A stretch of 64,000 nucleotides of DNA from Thunnus maccoyii (lineage: Eukaryota; Chordata; Actinopteri; Scombriformes; Scombridae): assembly GCF_910596095.1 (NCBI RefSeq), contig NC_056548.1, positions 10,813,151 through 10,877,150 of the forward strand, written 5' to 3'. Made by a program: the position numbers and the translations under genes. Shown here in pieces: positions 15,642-29,900 of this stretch. The notes under the pieces were generated by a model, which was not told the DNA's origin, did not search any database, and saw nothing but the letters and a program-made list of their open reading frames with translations. Position 1 is the stretch's first letter. Every line of letters starts with the position of its first letter.

Positions 15642-17897
15642 GTAAGTGGACGGATTTCAATTCAAAGCTTCTTCAGTCATGTTTGTGTGATTTCATGTGA
15701 GACTCTGAATGAGGCAGGAGGCTGTGAAGTTCGGTAGTTTAATGCGTAATACACTCATTAACTCTTAAAGACGCAAACATAGACAAAGGTGGATAGTTCC
15801 AACTTTAAAAATCACTTTCTAATTCTATAATGGGCTTTTCTCCTACACTTTAATGTAATAATAGCGACAAGACAAAAGGATAAAACCAATTTGAACATAA
15901 ATGCCTGTAGGATTTATTTATTCCAGAGACTGTTTTGCATTGGATTGGTTATTTCTCTTAAAGACGGTTTGTTGTTGTTTGTTTGTTTGTTCATTTTTTA
16001 GAGTTTTCTTTAATTGTATAACCAGAGCTGAAACATCAAGTTATCAATTAATTGATCAACTGAAAACCAATCTGCAACAATTTTAAGATTCGACCAATCG
16101 TTTGGATCATTTTTCAAGGAAAAGTGCCAAAAGTTTTCTGTCTCAAGCTTCTCCAACGTCTGTGTAAACTGAATATAGCTATCTGAGTTTGAACTGTTGG
16201 TCAGACATGATCTGTTGGGCTCTGGGAACTCCTGGAGAGCATTTTTACTACACTTTATGATATTTCAAATGTAGTAATTAATTGATTAATCAGTAAACAT
16301 CACTTGGCGGTTTAGTCGATAATGTAAAGAATCATTAGTTGCAGCTGTAATTCTGCCTTTTATAATTTGAGGAGAAAGTTGTCATAATACAGTTAAGCGG
16401 TTTACATAATATTATACATTATACACAGCATATTTAATTATGTACGTTGCACTGAGTTACCAGTTTATTAGGTTTGCCTTTAATCTAATGCAATCCATTG
16501 TAACATCCCTCCAGGAAATCAGTGGTAGACAGGGACTAAGTACATTAACTCAAGTACAGTTTTGATTTATCTGTACTTTATTTATCATTATTTCTGTTTT
16601 GTGCAGTATCACGATATTTTTGACCAAATACCTCGCTATCAATGTTGCGACAATAGTGCAGGGATGACTATTGGTGCACAAAATATTTACATAATGAGAT
16701 TTTTGATAAATAATCATAATGTGTAATTTGGATATAATGACTAAGCCAAATAATTGAACAGCTAGAACAGTCTGGTAAGTTCAGAAAATTACATTATTTT
16801 ACAGTAACGCAGCCTTTAAAACCATGAAAAGACAATATTATGACATCATTATGATATCCGAAATCTAAGATGATATCTAGTCTCATATCACAATATCAAT
16901 ATAATATTAATATATTGTCCAGCCCTATGTAATGTTATAGATTTAAGTACCCAACAGTATTTAAGATAGTTAAAGTTAGCATTACCTCAACCAGCTGCCA
17001 CATTGAAATGCTGTTAACATTATACATCAGTGATTCAATAACATGATGTGACATTCTGTCATGGTCCATTCTGCTGTCTAAAGGGTGCTTTTTAATACTT
17101 AATACTTAAAGTAAATTTATGAGTGCATCCAACATGCAGCATATGAGTGAGCATTGTATAAATAATACCACTGAGATAAATCATTTTTACTGGTTCTGTT
17201 AGACGCATTATGTTGACAGGTGTTTCTAGCAGTTTGTCATTTAATTCATTTCCAATTATGTACAGGGGGACAAAATATTAGAAACACGTTTCAGCATAAT
17301 GCAGATCACTATGCCAAAATTGACTATAAAGCCTTAAATATGACCTGAGAGTTGAATCAGCATCTCTCTGACACAGTTTCATCTAAGTCTAAACATTATG
17401 AGCCTTACAAAGATACGATTTACTGCAGGGCTTTCATGTTGGATTGCTTAAGGTTGCACAGGTGTGTCTACTAAACTAGTAACTCAGTGTATATATGGTT
17501 CCATGTTTCACACCCTGGCTTTAAACAGGTGGAAAATATGGGGCTGCTCTTGATGAATTTGAGCCCTACACCCAGTTGAGGTTAATATCCATTTAATGGT
17601 AAAAGGTCAGACCTGAAATTCTGCCTCATTTTGCTGGAAGAGCTTGTGACAGTCAAATCCACCACACAAATTTCCTGACCCAGATAAACTGCAGTGTTTC
17701 ATACACTGAAACACTTCCTATGTTGAAATGCCAAGCAGAAAAACTACAACACAGACAGCTATAGTTCAGGAAATTATGAAATGTAACCAGTACATTTGGC
17801 CATTGAGGCTGACTCAGTGAATCTTTTTTAACATCAGACAATAAGAAAAATACACACAAAATTCTGTTCATCTCCTATTTTTGTGTTCACTGTGCAG
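15642..17897 (+). other. Receptor gene 5' intron with repeats
   Basis: No exon seen. About 16025-16350 carries the ATTAGTTGCAGCTGTAAT-type repeat; about 16550-16930 is AT-rich repeat-like sequence with CAATATCAATATAATATTAA. Confidence 0.5.
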
Positions 17898-17981
17898 AGC
17901 CCTTGTTGCTTAGTCACTGCAGTGTGATGGGGGAAAGTGAGTGAGCAGAGCTGCAGTGCCAGGAGAGACTGGTTGGTGTTC

Positions 17982-20900
17982 ATGGAGTGGATCCCGGCTG
18001 TGGTGTGGACCTGCCTGCTCAGGGCCGCACTTGCCCTGGGTAATGTTCAGTGTCCTCTCATTTTTAATCCAGAGTAAACTCACTGAGAGGTAGACCTAGT
18101 GTGTTGATAATGTGCTGACATTTGTGTAACTGCTGTTAGCGGATGGATGGCAAACAGATGATCATTTGCAAATGCATGATGATTCATCATGTAAATTACA
18201 CAATATTAAGCAGGAGGAAGTTTCTACTACAACTAGTGTGGCTACTGTGTGGCTCACCTACTGGGTTAAATGGTTTTGACAGATGCAATACATCAATATG
18301 TCTGGTAAATATGAACACTGAGCTCTGACACTGTGGATACACTTTTAAATTATGTGTAAAAATTCAGGAAAGTACATTTACAATTTGTTGTAAGAGAAGA
18401 CTTAAACTAAATCCTAACAACGATATTCTTCTGGTAAAGACAGCCTATTTTAAATGTTAAAATTTAAAGCTGCACCAATCAATAGTTTTATATCAACAAT
18501 GGATCAAATAACTATGTGTTATGTGAAAGGGGTCGCTCGAAGTAACAAACACACGGAGAGTTATCACATCTCTGCAGCTGCCCTCAACGCTAATGAGCCC
18601 TTTAGCATCTTTCAGCTCATTATTTTGGTTTTGCAGTTTACTTTATTGTTTTGATTCACCGCTGCCATCAACCCTGTCTCAGCAACAGCAGCAGGTAGCT
18701 GTCTTTGTGAAAAAAGGCTCTGATAAACCCACTCTTACTTGTTAAGCATCATGGAAGACAAAGTTCACTGGTGTGAACATAGCATTTAGCAGCTAAAGAG
18801 ATATTTTTTATAAGAGTTGGTGAAGATCAAAAGCTGGGAACTGTAAGGAGAGTGAATATTTGCACTACATTCATTGCCAGAAACACAACTCCAAATTAAT
18901 GTTGCACTGCATCTACTGGATGCATAAAAAGACAATTGTTTGCTAACACGTTAGCCATGTCAACTTTAGTAGGCCATATATGTCAAATGTGTGTGTGATG
19001 TTCAGCTTATTGTAGATTTCTGCCCCAAAATGGCAGAAATCTACTGGCAAAAAAAACAGTGGGGAAAATAACTTTGTGAGGTAAGATTGCAAATGTGTTT
19101 AACTCCAAGAGTGAAATTCAGTAAAAAAAACCAAAAAAAAACAAAAACATAATAGTAATGGAAAAGGCAAGGCGTTAAAGTTTGGATCAATGCAAACATC
19201 CTGTTCAGTCTTGTCTGAGCTTCTGTTTAAACCTCAGGCCAAATAACACATGCAGCCCTTCATAAATATTTGACAAAACAAATTGTATGCATCCTACTTG
19301 ATTAAATTGGCTTCAGATATATTTCTCCTAGGGTCTGTTTTTTAATAAGTTGCTCAAACAAGATTTCACTTCTTACGTGCAGTAACAGCTGACTCATAGC
19401 ACTGATTTGTCATTCACCATCTTCCTTCTAATCTGTCCCATGATCCTCTTTTTTTCTTTCATCTAATCTTTTTTCTACCATTGGAAAAAAAAACATTCTG
19501 CACAATCCAAAATCCAACTTTCATCACCTGTTTTTTCCTCTTTAGCCTGAAGTTAGCCATGTACATCCTTATTGAGGACTTGCAGTCTCTGCCATATCTC
19601 CCTATCTTAACCCAGCCTCTCTCCACCTTCAGTCCTGCATCCGGCCCTCTCCATTACAACCTCCCAAGCCAATCCTCGACCCCCGCAGCTGATTGGCTGT
19701 GTGTTCCTGAATCGAGCCAATGTCACCTGCCGCTGGGAGGCTGGAGACACCGCAGTGACGCACTACACTCTGCAAGTTCAGAGGAGGCCTGGGTGAGACA
19801 TAACTTTCCTTTTAATATGTTAGAAGTCATGTTCAAACACATGCAAGTATTTAAAACATGCCTGAGTTTCAATTTATGCAGGTTTTATGGATTCACTCCA
19901 CAAATTCCAGTTTGTCAGCCAAACATGTTTTTTGTTCTGTCCCTTAAGAAAGTTTGTGCCACCAATCATTTTGTAAGAGTTAGTGTCAAAAATGCCAAAT
20001 TTTATATCATTAGTAATGAGTTGGGAGGTCATAGTGGATATAGTTAATAGGGAGAGAATTGCAATTGCAAACAGTGTTAATTCAGTCTGCTTATGACAGA
20101 AATTCAACTTGAAAAACATTCAATTTTAGATGTCTGCAGGTTGTGTGAACATTTCAATACAGATGGTGTAAGCATTTTCCACTGGTTGGCTTATGGCAGG
20201 AAACTGATGATGTCTAATGTACCACTGATGTCTGATATGATATGTTCAGTGTATTTTTGACCTGGAAAGCTGAGCCTTTTCATGCAACTTCTCAGAGTTG
20301 GGCATTGCTCGGTAGTACTGTACCCTAAAAAACCTAACTTTGCTTTTTTTCTACCTTGCACTTAGGACAGTTTCTTTCAAAATCGAATATGATAAAAGGC
20401 CTTTCACCTCAAGAATGATCAAGAGAATATCTCAATCCAACATGCTGTTGACGAATCCATCTATCTTGTTATTTTACATTAAATATTAATTAGTCAAATT
20501 GGATTAGCCACATCTCTGTTCTATAATAGTAAATCATTGTGCTTTTGCATGTGGGTGTGTTTGTGAGATTATGCCAGTTTATTGTCTGATAATGATTCTT
20601 TATGCTGTGAGCATGTGCTTGGGTTTGTAATCAGCTTTGAATCTCACATTCGTGTGACGCGCTTGATGTCTGGTTTCATACACTGAGATAATAAGAGTCA
20701 CAGAGTTCTCATCTCATGATCTGTTGGTTGGGTAATATTTTCTGCTTGTCTCTGCCCAAAAATTTGTTGCAACTCTGTATTTCAAATGCAAACGAAATGC
20801 ATTTGTGTGTGTGTGTGTGAGTGTGGGTGTGTGATTGTATTGGTAGGGTTGTAGATGCATCTATTTGGGCATGTTTTGTACCTGTTAGTATGTCTGTTGT

Positions 20901-23900
20901 TGACTGTTGTGCCCAGGGGTGAGGATGGGTGGGACTTGGATGTACATTTTTTTGTGTGTGTGTGTGTGTTTGTGTATGTGAGTTTACGGGTTTGTTTCTA
21001 CATTTATGTGTATGAGGGGATTTGTATAACTGAGCCCTTTACAACAAACAGCCCTCCAAGACCATTCACCTGCACCACGTCTGGCACCAACTGCACGGCG
21101 CGGATCAACAGTTCATCCGTGAGATTTATCTTTTGCATCACCATCACAGCACATGGCCTCAGCCAGGACATAATATCAGAACCTCGATGTCAGTCTGGTA
21201 GGATTGAAGGTGAGGCTGTTGTGCTTCTCCCACTCGTACCCGCATTGTTCTTCTCTTATGTCTTCCTCACTCTTCTCTCTCTGTCTTTCTCAGTGATGTT
21301 GCCGCCAGTGAATTTGGACAGCGTAAAGCCAGTCAGAGGGAGACCTCGGTGTTTGAATTTAACCTGGAGACGTGATTGGTCTGTCTTTCCTGTGTCAGAC
21401 TCTGAAATCAAAGCCGGAGACCTGAATTCCCAAATTGAGTTCACAGCGCAGGGGCAGGTTTGCCACTACAGAATATGCCCAAACACATAACCGCATGCAT
21501 GAAGGAACATACACAAAAATATTCAGTCATTCATATAGTAAAGGTGCCAGGTGCAGCATTTTAAAATATCAAACAGCAGCATTGCTGTTTTTCAATGTTA
21601 AGACCAAATTTTGCAATTTTGCTCACCCTTTTCGTGCTTTGTAATGTTGAAAAATCTGATTGAACATAATGTAAAAGGCTGCCAGGCTTCATTGCAATGG
21701 TTAAAAATGACTATGAAAATTAATTAATTATAAAATACTCCATGTAGCACCTTTTTAAGAAAACAAATGTGACATTTCTTCACAAGTTAAACCTCGCCTC
21801 ACTTTCTTCTTTTTCTCTTCCCCATACAGCTTGAGGTTCAGGTCAGTAATGTGACAGTGAAAGACTACATCTTCACAGTTTGTCTCTTCAGACCTGACAC
21901 CTCATACATCGTCAGGCTTCGCCACCGTTACCGAGGTCCGGCGAGCTCCTGGAGCCCGTGGAGCAACGCACGCCAGGGAAGGACAGGAGAGGGCGGTGAG
22001 AGGAGACAGTGTTGAAGGTCTCAGTCACTGTATTCCTATTTGATAATGAAACCACTGCTGGTTCATAGCAATACTGACAAGAAGAAGAAGAAGAAGAGGA
22101 TGAAAATTGGGAATCACATTCAGTATTGTCAAGGTGGGGTTGTGGTGGCGTTGTGTGTGGCAACACTACCCTTCAGCAGAGGACCCATATTCAGGTGTCC
22201 ATAGGCTGGAATTGTGCTTTTGTAGCTTTTGTGAGTTCCAAACTTAAAAAGAAAAAACATGTTATACTCAAAGTACATACAAGTATAAAAGAAACAGCCA
22301 CACAACATATCTGAGAATGAACCACCATGCACATTTGCCTACATGCAGATGGGAGAAGCATATTTCAGCCCTCCAAGAACCTTCTGGGTCTATCAGGTCT
22401 TCTTCATGCTATCTCCGAGGGTGAGCCCAGCCACCCTGCAAAAAAAAAAAAAAAAAAAATTTAGTCGCTTGTATTTGTGATTTCATTTTTTTTAAGCTGG
22501 GGTTGCAACTCTAAATTCAGAGTTTTGCTTTTCAGCTAAGCTCACTCTTTACCACAACAGTACACTTCAATGGCTGACGCTACATCAAACCTCCTGTTGA
22601 TTTCATGCTCCATCTTACCTTCACTCTTGATGGTAAGACAACAACATTCTTGAACTTGATGATACTTGAGCAGCAACTCACTTCCAACCCAAAGGAGCAC
22701 CATTCCTCCTGAATCTGAGGATCAACAATTGGCCAGAATCTTCTTTCCAGCACCCTTGTATAAGCTTTCCCAGCAAGGCTGAGCTGTGCAAGTGACTGAA
22801 ACACTTACTCCAGACCCCCTTTTAACTGTGTGGCTTGAGGAATGGCAAAGTTGATCTGACAGTTGGTCCACCACTTTGGTGCGGATTGAAATATCTCAGC
22901 AACTTTTGAACTGACTTTGGTGATCCACTCACTTTTCCTCTAGCCCCATCAGCAGGTCAGAGTTTTCACTGGGCTGCTGTGGCCCAGGAGGTAGAGCAGG
23001 TCGTCCACTAATCGGAAGATTGGCGGTTTAATTCCTTCCTCCTCCAGACTGTATGTCGAAGTGTCCTTGGGCAAGATACCGAACCCTAAATTGCTCCCAA
23101 TGGCTGTGCCAGTGGTGTGAGAGTGTGTGACTAGATCCTGATGAGAAGGCTGGCACCTTGCATGGCAGCCTGTGCCATCAGTGTATGAATGTGTGTGTGA
23201 ATGTCGACATGTATTGTAAAAACATTCATGTTGCTAAGCGATGTATCCTAATGATGTAGATGATCCTCTGATTTTTCCTCTAGTGCCACTATGAGGTTGA
23301 CTTGGTTTTGTGAAGTGAAATTTATAATATATAAGCATGTTCCTCAAACTTTCTAGCACAATGTGAGGAGAAAATTTTAATTTACCCAATACTTAAGCAA
23401 AGCTAATGACATTCCCCCTTAGCCTGAGCTGTACTTTGTGTTTAGTGCTAATTAGCAAATGTTAGCATGCTAACACACTGTAAGATGGTGAACTTCAACC
23501 TGAGAACATTAAGTACAGCCTCACAGAGTCGCTAGCACTGCTAAAGATTCTTTTTCTTGTTTAAAAATGGAGATCACCATCCCCATCTGGCAGTCCACAG
23601 GCGCTGTCCTCTCACTCCACGCAACACTGAAGAGCCTAACAATATCCAAAACCCTGTAGGTGTCACAAATGATGAGTAATAACCACCACCGCAAATAAAC
23701 TGCAGTGTATTGCTCTCTCCCTGTGACAATTGTCACAAAAATTTGTTTTTCTGGCATGATTGCGTCCTCTGTTGTCACACATCAGCCATTAGTGACACCA
23801 AGGAGAAAACATATCCACCTCATACTTTAATTGTAATTACCACTGCTGTAGGAGGCATGTGTGAAGGTTTTTTTCTTCTGCTGGCAAAGAGAATACGTAC

Positions 23901-26900
23901 CACCTGTTTGTAATTTTGTGTGTCTTTCAAATTCTTTTTTTCTTTTTTTCATCCCTTCAATCTACCAGCTCCATCTGAAGCACCGGCATTCTGGAGGCAA
24001 GTGAAAGAAACTGACAAGACCGGATGGAGACTAACCTCACTGTTTTGGAAGGTGTGTGTGTGCTTGTCGAGCGTTGTGTGTGAATGAGTGTTTATATGAT
24101 AAAACTCTTTAATCACATTGAACTTCAGTTTACAGTTTAATAACTTTGGATCTGATTAGTTTTTAATCACCATCTCCTCCCAAATTGTCCTTAATTTGTT
24201 TTTATGTCTCCCTGAAATTGTTATTTTATTGGGCTACAGTATGAGTCAAGTTGAGACCAAAACTGAGACGTATTGATAGTTGGAGCAAGAGAAAGAGGAA
24301 ATAAATTCTTATATAATCTTTGTTCATGCAGCTATTTTATTAAAACCTCCATCATCTCACAGAAACTCATTTTTACTTTGCCGTCTGTTATCTCTTGTGG
24401 TTTGTATTTATACTCTTCAGCCCTTGCCTCACTCTCTGGCCAATGGTGAAGTTCTCTTTTACAACGTGACTTGTCAGACAGAAAGTGCTCAGGTCCTGAA
24501 CGATCACAGGAGCTGCAGAGATTTGCACAATTCGTGCACTTCCTGTAGCTTGCTCCTCCCTGCTGTACGATCTTCCTGTGCTCTCACCGCCTCAACCTCT
24601 GCAGGAACCTCTGCAGAAGCCCGAATATGGCTCCTTGGAGTTTCTGAGACAGGTAGGGCTTCACTTCAAGACTAATCAAACCACTTAGTGACCATTGTGC
24701 ACTGTATGGAAGCATCTGTATTTGTTACTGTATGTTTCTCCACAGATTTATTCAGCTGTAAACAATAAGTAGCACCCCTTAGGACAGTTCAGATGATTCT
24801 TTTACAAAAAGATATTGAAGATAAAAACACAAAAGAGCTGCTGATTATGCTGCAGATCAGCCCTGATCAGTGTAATATGTTTGTGCTGCAAATTTAATTT
24901 TAATCATATTCCTCAATATATGATTTTCATAATTTTCTTTACATTTAGAATAAACTAAGATACGTTTTTAATGAAAGATAAAATGAACAGAAATATTATT
25001 TTTGGTTCATCTTTTCTCTCCAGAGCCACCGCCCCCAAGCCAAATCATTGTAAACCCACTGGATGACAATAACTTGGATGTGCGTTGGACGGCTCCAGTT
25101 GATCAATCTGTGAGCAGCTATGTAGTGGAGTGGTTTGCTGTTCGAGATAAAAACAGCAGCATCCTACACTGGGAAAGCCTTGATAGTTCCAGCAGAGTAC
25201 TCGTCATCACAGGTAATTCAATGATACATAGGACAGCTTTAAGTATCAAATTTAAAGTGTAAGTTAAGGGACAGAAATATTATTTTTTGATTCATTGTGA
25301 CAGTAGTTTATAAAGGAGAGTTACCAATCTTATGTTCATCTTTGTGTTGTTTCAGAGGGAGTAAAGCCGATGGAGCGTTACTCTGTTTCTGTCAAAGCAC
25401 TGTATGGTAAACGAGGTGTGGGACAGAACGGGACACATCTCATTTACACACGACAAGGAGGTACGAGATGATCTTTTATACCGGAGTTATCTCATGTTGA
25501 GCTCTAAAAGCAACTTCAGAAGAGTGAAATGTTTGTTTTAAGGCAATCAGAGTGTGTCAGAATGTCATACTTTCTGACTTCCCTACCCTGTCTGTGGCAC
25601 TCAGCTGCAAGCCTATTGGTGCCTACTGAAGTTGTTAGTCTTTAAAAACAAGTCACAAATATAGATTTTCATTTTTTTTAAAGTTTCTAAAATAAAAAGC
25701 TGTAGTTTCTAGCTAATGTTATCTCAACAGGAGTAAATACTGTTGTTCTCTTCTACCCAGCAGCAGCTTGTATAGAGTGCACCATTAAAAGCTCTTTATG
25801 TTCAGTCTGTCCTGGAGAATCGATTAAAGCCTGTTAGTCCAACATAAAAGCTGATGACTTCATGTTGTACCTCATGTTCACGTGATCACCTCATCCGAAC
25901 TGTTGATGTAGTCTCAATCATGATTTCTGAGACTGGAGAAGATCATCTGGCAAGTGAAATCTTTGTATGCAGCAACAAAGCATAAGAAAGAACGAGAAAA
26001 CAAAAACAACAGTAATAAATGGTTAAAAATCCTGTTTTCATGATAATTTTGTTGATGTATGTTTGTTTACAAGGAACCAATATTAGTCAAGTAATAATTG
26101 AAAAAGAGTTTTCCCTTGATAAATATCGTCACGAGCCAAGATTGTCTCTATCTTCATTTGGCAGACAAGACAAGATTCCTGCAGCTGGTTGAAACAAATA
26201 AAACTTAATCAGATTACTTGTAGCAAAATAGAGAAATAATCTAAACTTTCACTTCTCCTGTTTTTATTTGTCTGCCTGCACAGCACCCTCAGCTGGCCCC
26301 ACAGTGCAGGTGCAGCGGATCTTCGGCAGCACGGTAGAGCTCAGATGGAGTCCCGTACCTGTGGAGCTGCGTCACGGTTTCATCCGCAATTACACACTCT
26401 GCTACACAACTGCAAACCAACCAACCAGGAGTGAGTGATAATAAACATATGAGCGTATTGATTCAAAGCAGGCCAGAGTGTGGGGATTTGATTTCATTTT
26501 AAACATTTGAAAGAACTTTTTAGCCATGCTAGCAGTGTTGCTCTAAGGATGGTCTGGTGTTCAGTCACTCTACCACTTTAGTCCAGACTGAAATATCTCA
26601 ACAACCATTTAATGGATTGCAATGAAATTTTAAACATTTATTCATAATCCCCAGAGGATGAATCCTATTGAATTTGATGATCCCCCGACTTTTCCTTCAA
26701 GCACCACCATGAGATTGGCACATTTATATTTTAGTGAAATGTCTCATCAACTTTTAAAATGGATTGCCATGAAATGTGGTGCAGATATCCATGTTGCACA
26801 GAGAATGAATCCTAATAACTCCTGACTTTTCATCTAACGACACTAGATGGTCAAAATTCATACTTACCCAGCTAAATATCTCAACATCTGCTGGATTGAC

Positions 26901-29900
26901 CTGCACAAAATTTCTCTCAGCATGAACTATGGTGATCTATCACCTATAGCGTCGCCATCAAGTCAAAATTTTAACTTGTCCAATGCTTTGTTTATGACTA
27001 AATACTTTCAAATCATTAGCAAATGTTAACATCCTAAACTAAGCAGGTGAACACTAGTAAACCTGCTAAAAATCAACATGATAGTCAATTTTATTTGTAT
27101 AGCCCAATACCTCAATCTGTACAGCAATAAAACATCCTCTGTCCTTAGACTCTCGATTCGAATAAGCAAAAACTACCTGAAAACCCCCTTTAATGATAGT
27201 ATGTTAGCATTTTGGTCAAACCACTGTGCCTTAGTACAACCTCACAGAGCTGCTACCTTGGCTTTAGTCTGTTTGTTTACTTAATAAAATTGAGGTTTAC
27301 AGTTGTTTTGAGATCCATTCAGTAGATTGCCTTAATCCTAAAATAAAGCCTGACTAGTCTTAACAAATGATATAAACTGTGTATACTGTAAGATTGTGTC
27401 AAATATTCATAAAGAGGTGAAGGACCAGTAAAATATCCTCACGTTAAAAGATTTTCATCATATTTGTACCTTTGGGAGGATAGAATTAATACTTACCGAG
27501 AGAAAAAGAGGTAATATGTTGTTATTTTAGTTGTTTATTGTAACATTTTGTACTTCTTTGGCTATTGTTACAGTTTGTCCATCTCATGTACCTTTTCTGG
27601 TTTATTCAGGGCAGTTTGTGCCTGGTCACGTTCACAGTTACACTCTGAAGAATCTGTCACCCGGTAACTACAAAATCTACATACAGGCCAACACCGTCGC
27701 CGGCACTGGACCAGCTGGGCGGATCGCTAGTGTGCACATAGGTGGAGAAAGGACACACACACACACATAGGCACAGACTCACCGCATTCCAAGTAGATAC
27801 ATGGCTATATCTTTGAATTAATTTTGTCTGTATGTATGTGAAGGTTCTGAGGAAATTTCGGTAGTGATGGGTGGTGTCCTTCCTGTCTTGATGACTTCAC
27901 TGGTACTGGTACTAATGGCCTGCCTGGCACAGAATAAGAGGTAAGATCTCTGTCTTGCACCAGTGATATGTCACATTAACCAACAGATATACAAACACAT
28001 GCAAAGTGTAATGTTTTACTGTTTCTCTTCAAAAACAGCTGATTAGGTCTGTTTGGAGTGAGATAATCATTACATGAAATAAAATGACTTTTTTTCCAAA
28101 CAAATAACCTTGTAGGATGAAACAGAAGTTGTGTCGAGATTTTCCTGATCCTTCCAATAGCAGTCTGGCCCACTGGACCCCAAAAACCACTCTGGAGGTA
28201 AGTAACCTTTAACACCTGAGCCCTCTCTGATCAGTCTATTTGCCCTCCAAATGCTAATCTTTGCCTAATGCTAATCAATTTTACACATCTAGATCAGTAT
28301 ACTAGTCCTGGAGAGTGCTACTCTGCCTGTGAATAGTTGTATGATGTCTTCTGTTGCTCTGGAGGAGCTCTGTCAGATTTGGAAAATATAAAGATAACCA
28401 TGAAGACATCACCAGGGTTAGCTTGGCTTTAGCTTGGAGACTAATTCTTTAACGGAAAGCCTATGCTACAAACTGATAGCATATAGATTAAAAAATGTGG
28501 GCATTTATCAGGTATGAAGGGTCTAACAAAAGACAGTATCAAGTGGCATTATGGGAGGTGTAGGAGCCATGTTTCTGGTGTTTGACACATGAAGTGTCTA
28601 AAAAAAAAAATCAAGATTTGACCTGTTTGAATCACTCTTTTTTAAAAATCTGTTTCTTGGAAGTCCCACAACTTGTAGTTTAACACTACATCACTTGATT
28701 ACTCTTTTCACTTTGTATTTGTGTGCTTTGTATTTACTAAACTTTAATGGTAACTATGTCACCTGTTATAGCTATAACCATCAGTGATAGAAAAGATACT
28801 GTAGGGAACTTGTTTTGTGCTTTTACAGAAAAAAGATCCCATCCCCGCATATTGAGAATCCGTAGATTTACCCCAGTTGCCCAAATTAAATTTGGTCTGA
28901 TTGAAAATACATGGAGTAATATTTTCCAAAATGAAACGTCTCCTGAATAGAAGTGAGCAAACACTGTCTGAAGTCATTAGCATTTATTTTTTTGTCTTCC
29001 CTATCTATTCGGCCTTGTGTGGCATTTAGTAACACACACCGACATGGTAAGCACATGAGTGCTCATGACTTCTAGTTCTAGATATTAAAGTTAAAACTTG
29101 AAACATCTAAACTCTAATGGACAGGCAATCTCTGATGTCAAAACAGGAATGTGAAACAGTAGGATTCAGGCAATGAGCTGTTAAAATTTCAACCACTAGA
29201 TGGCAGAAAAAAGACTTTTCAGACATTAAACCTCATTGATCTGGTAGGTCAGTCATCATTACAAACTCCAGATGTGCAGCCAAACATTGTTCAAAGCCAC
29301 AGAACTACTTCTTTTTTTCTTTTCTTTTTTTTAAAAGTGGTGTTCCCAAAGATACGAAATACTGACAGGTTGAATTTGGGGAAAAATGCGTAAAATCTTG
29401 CACAGGACATCAACAATATTTCCATTGGATTGAATGATGCAGCCATAAAAAACATTAAGTCCTGGGTTTGAGTATTTCACTCTGTGAAAACAATATCCAG
29501 CTTCAATAAAGAGCTGGAACAAACTAACACAGAATACATATAATATTGTCAGACAGTGTGAAATAAGATTATTTTTGCAGCCTTCAAGGGAAAAGGTGAA
29601 AATTATCCAAAAAATTATCCTAAAACAAATTTGATTTTTATTTGATTTTTATTTTTCTACCTAGAATATGAAGCAGCCTGCTGTACCAGAGACACCTGAA
29701 ATCAAATACTCTGAAGTTATTTTGCTCGATAAAAGTGATCTGCAGGACCCGGATCAGGACTTCAGCTATCAGGGCATCTGTAATATCCAAGCATATACCT
29801 CTCATTCGGACTCTCCACTCCCAGTTTCGGTGGCTGAAACGCCTCAAAATACCCAAAAATTTGAGAAGATTTACACCGGGAGCTCAACCACCTCCTGCCC

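Noticed and set aside
19481-20047. 188-codon + strand ORF
   Set aside because: It overlaps the true receptor exon (19633-19792) in a different frame. The in-phase frame carries the VTCRWEAGD motif; this one has no domain.
20855-21490. 211-codon + strand ORF
   Set aside because: It runs through an intron, a GT-rich tract and two receptor exons. The real exons inside it are bounded by consensus splice sites.
22978-23050. tRNA gene-like head
   Set aside because: A and B box-like elements are present, but no cloverleaf can be closed and the same unit recurs with a SINE body.
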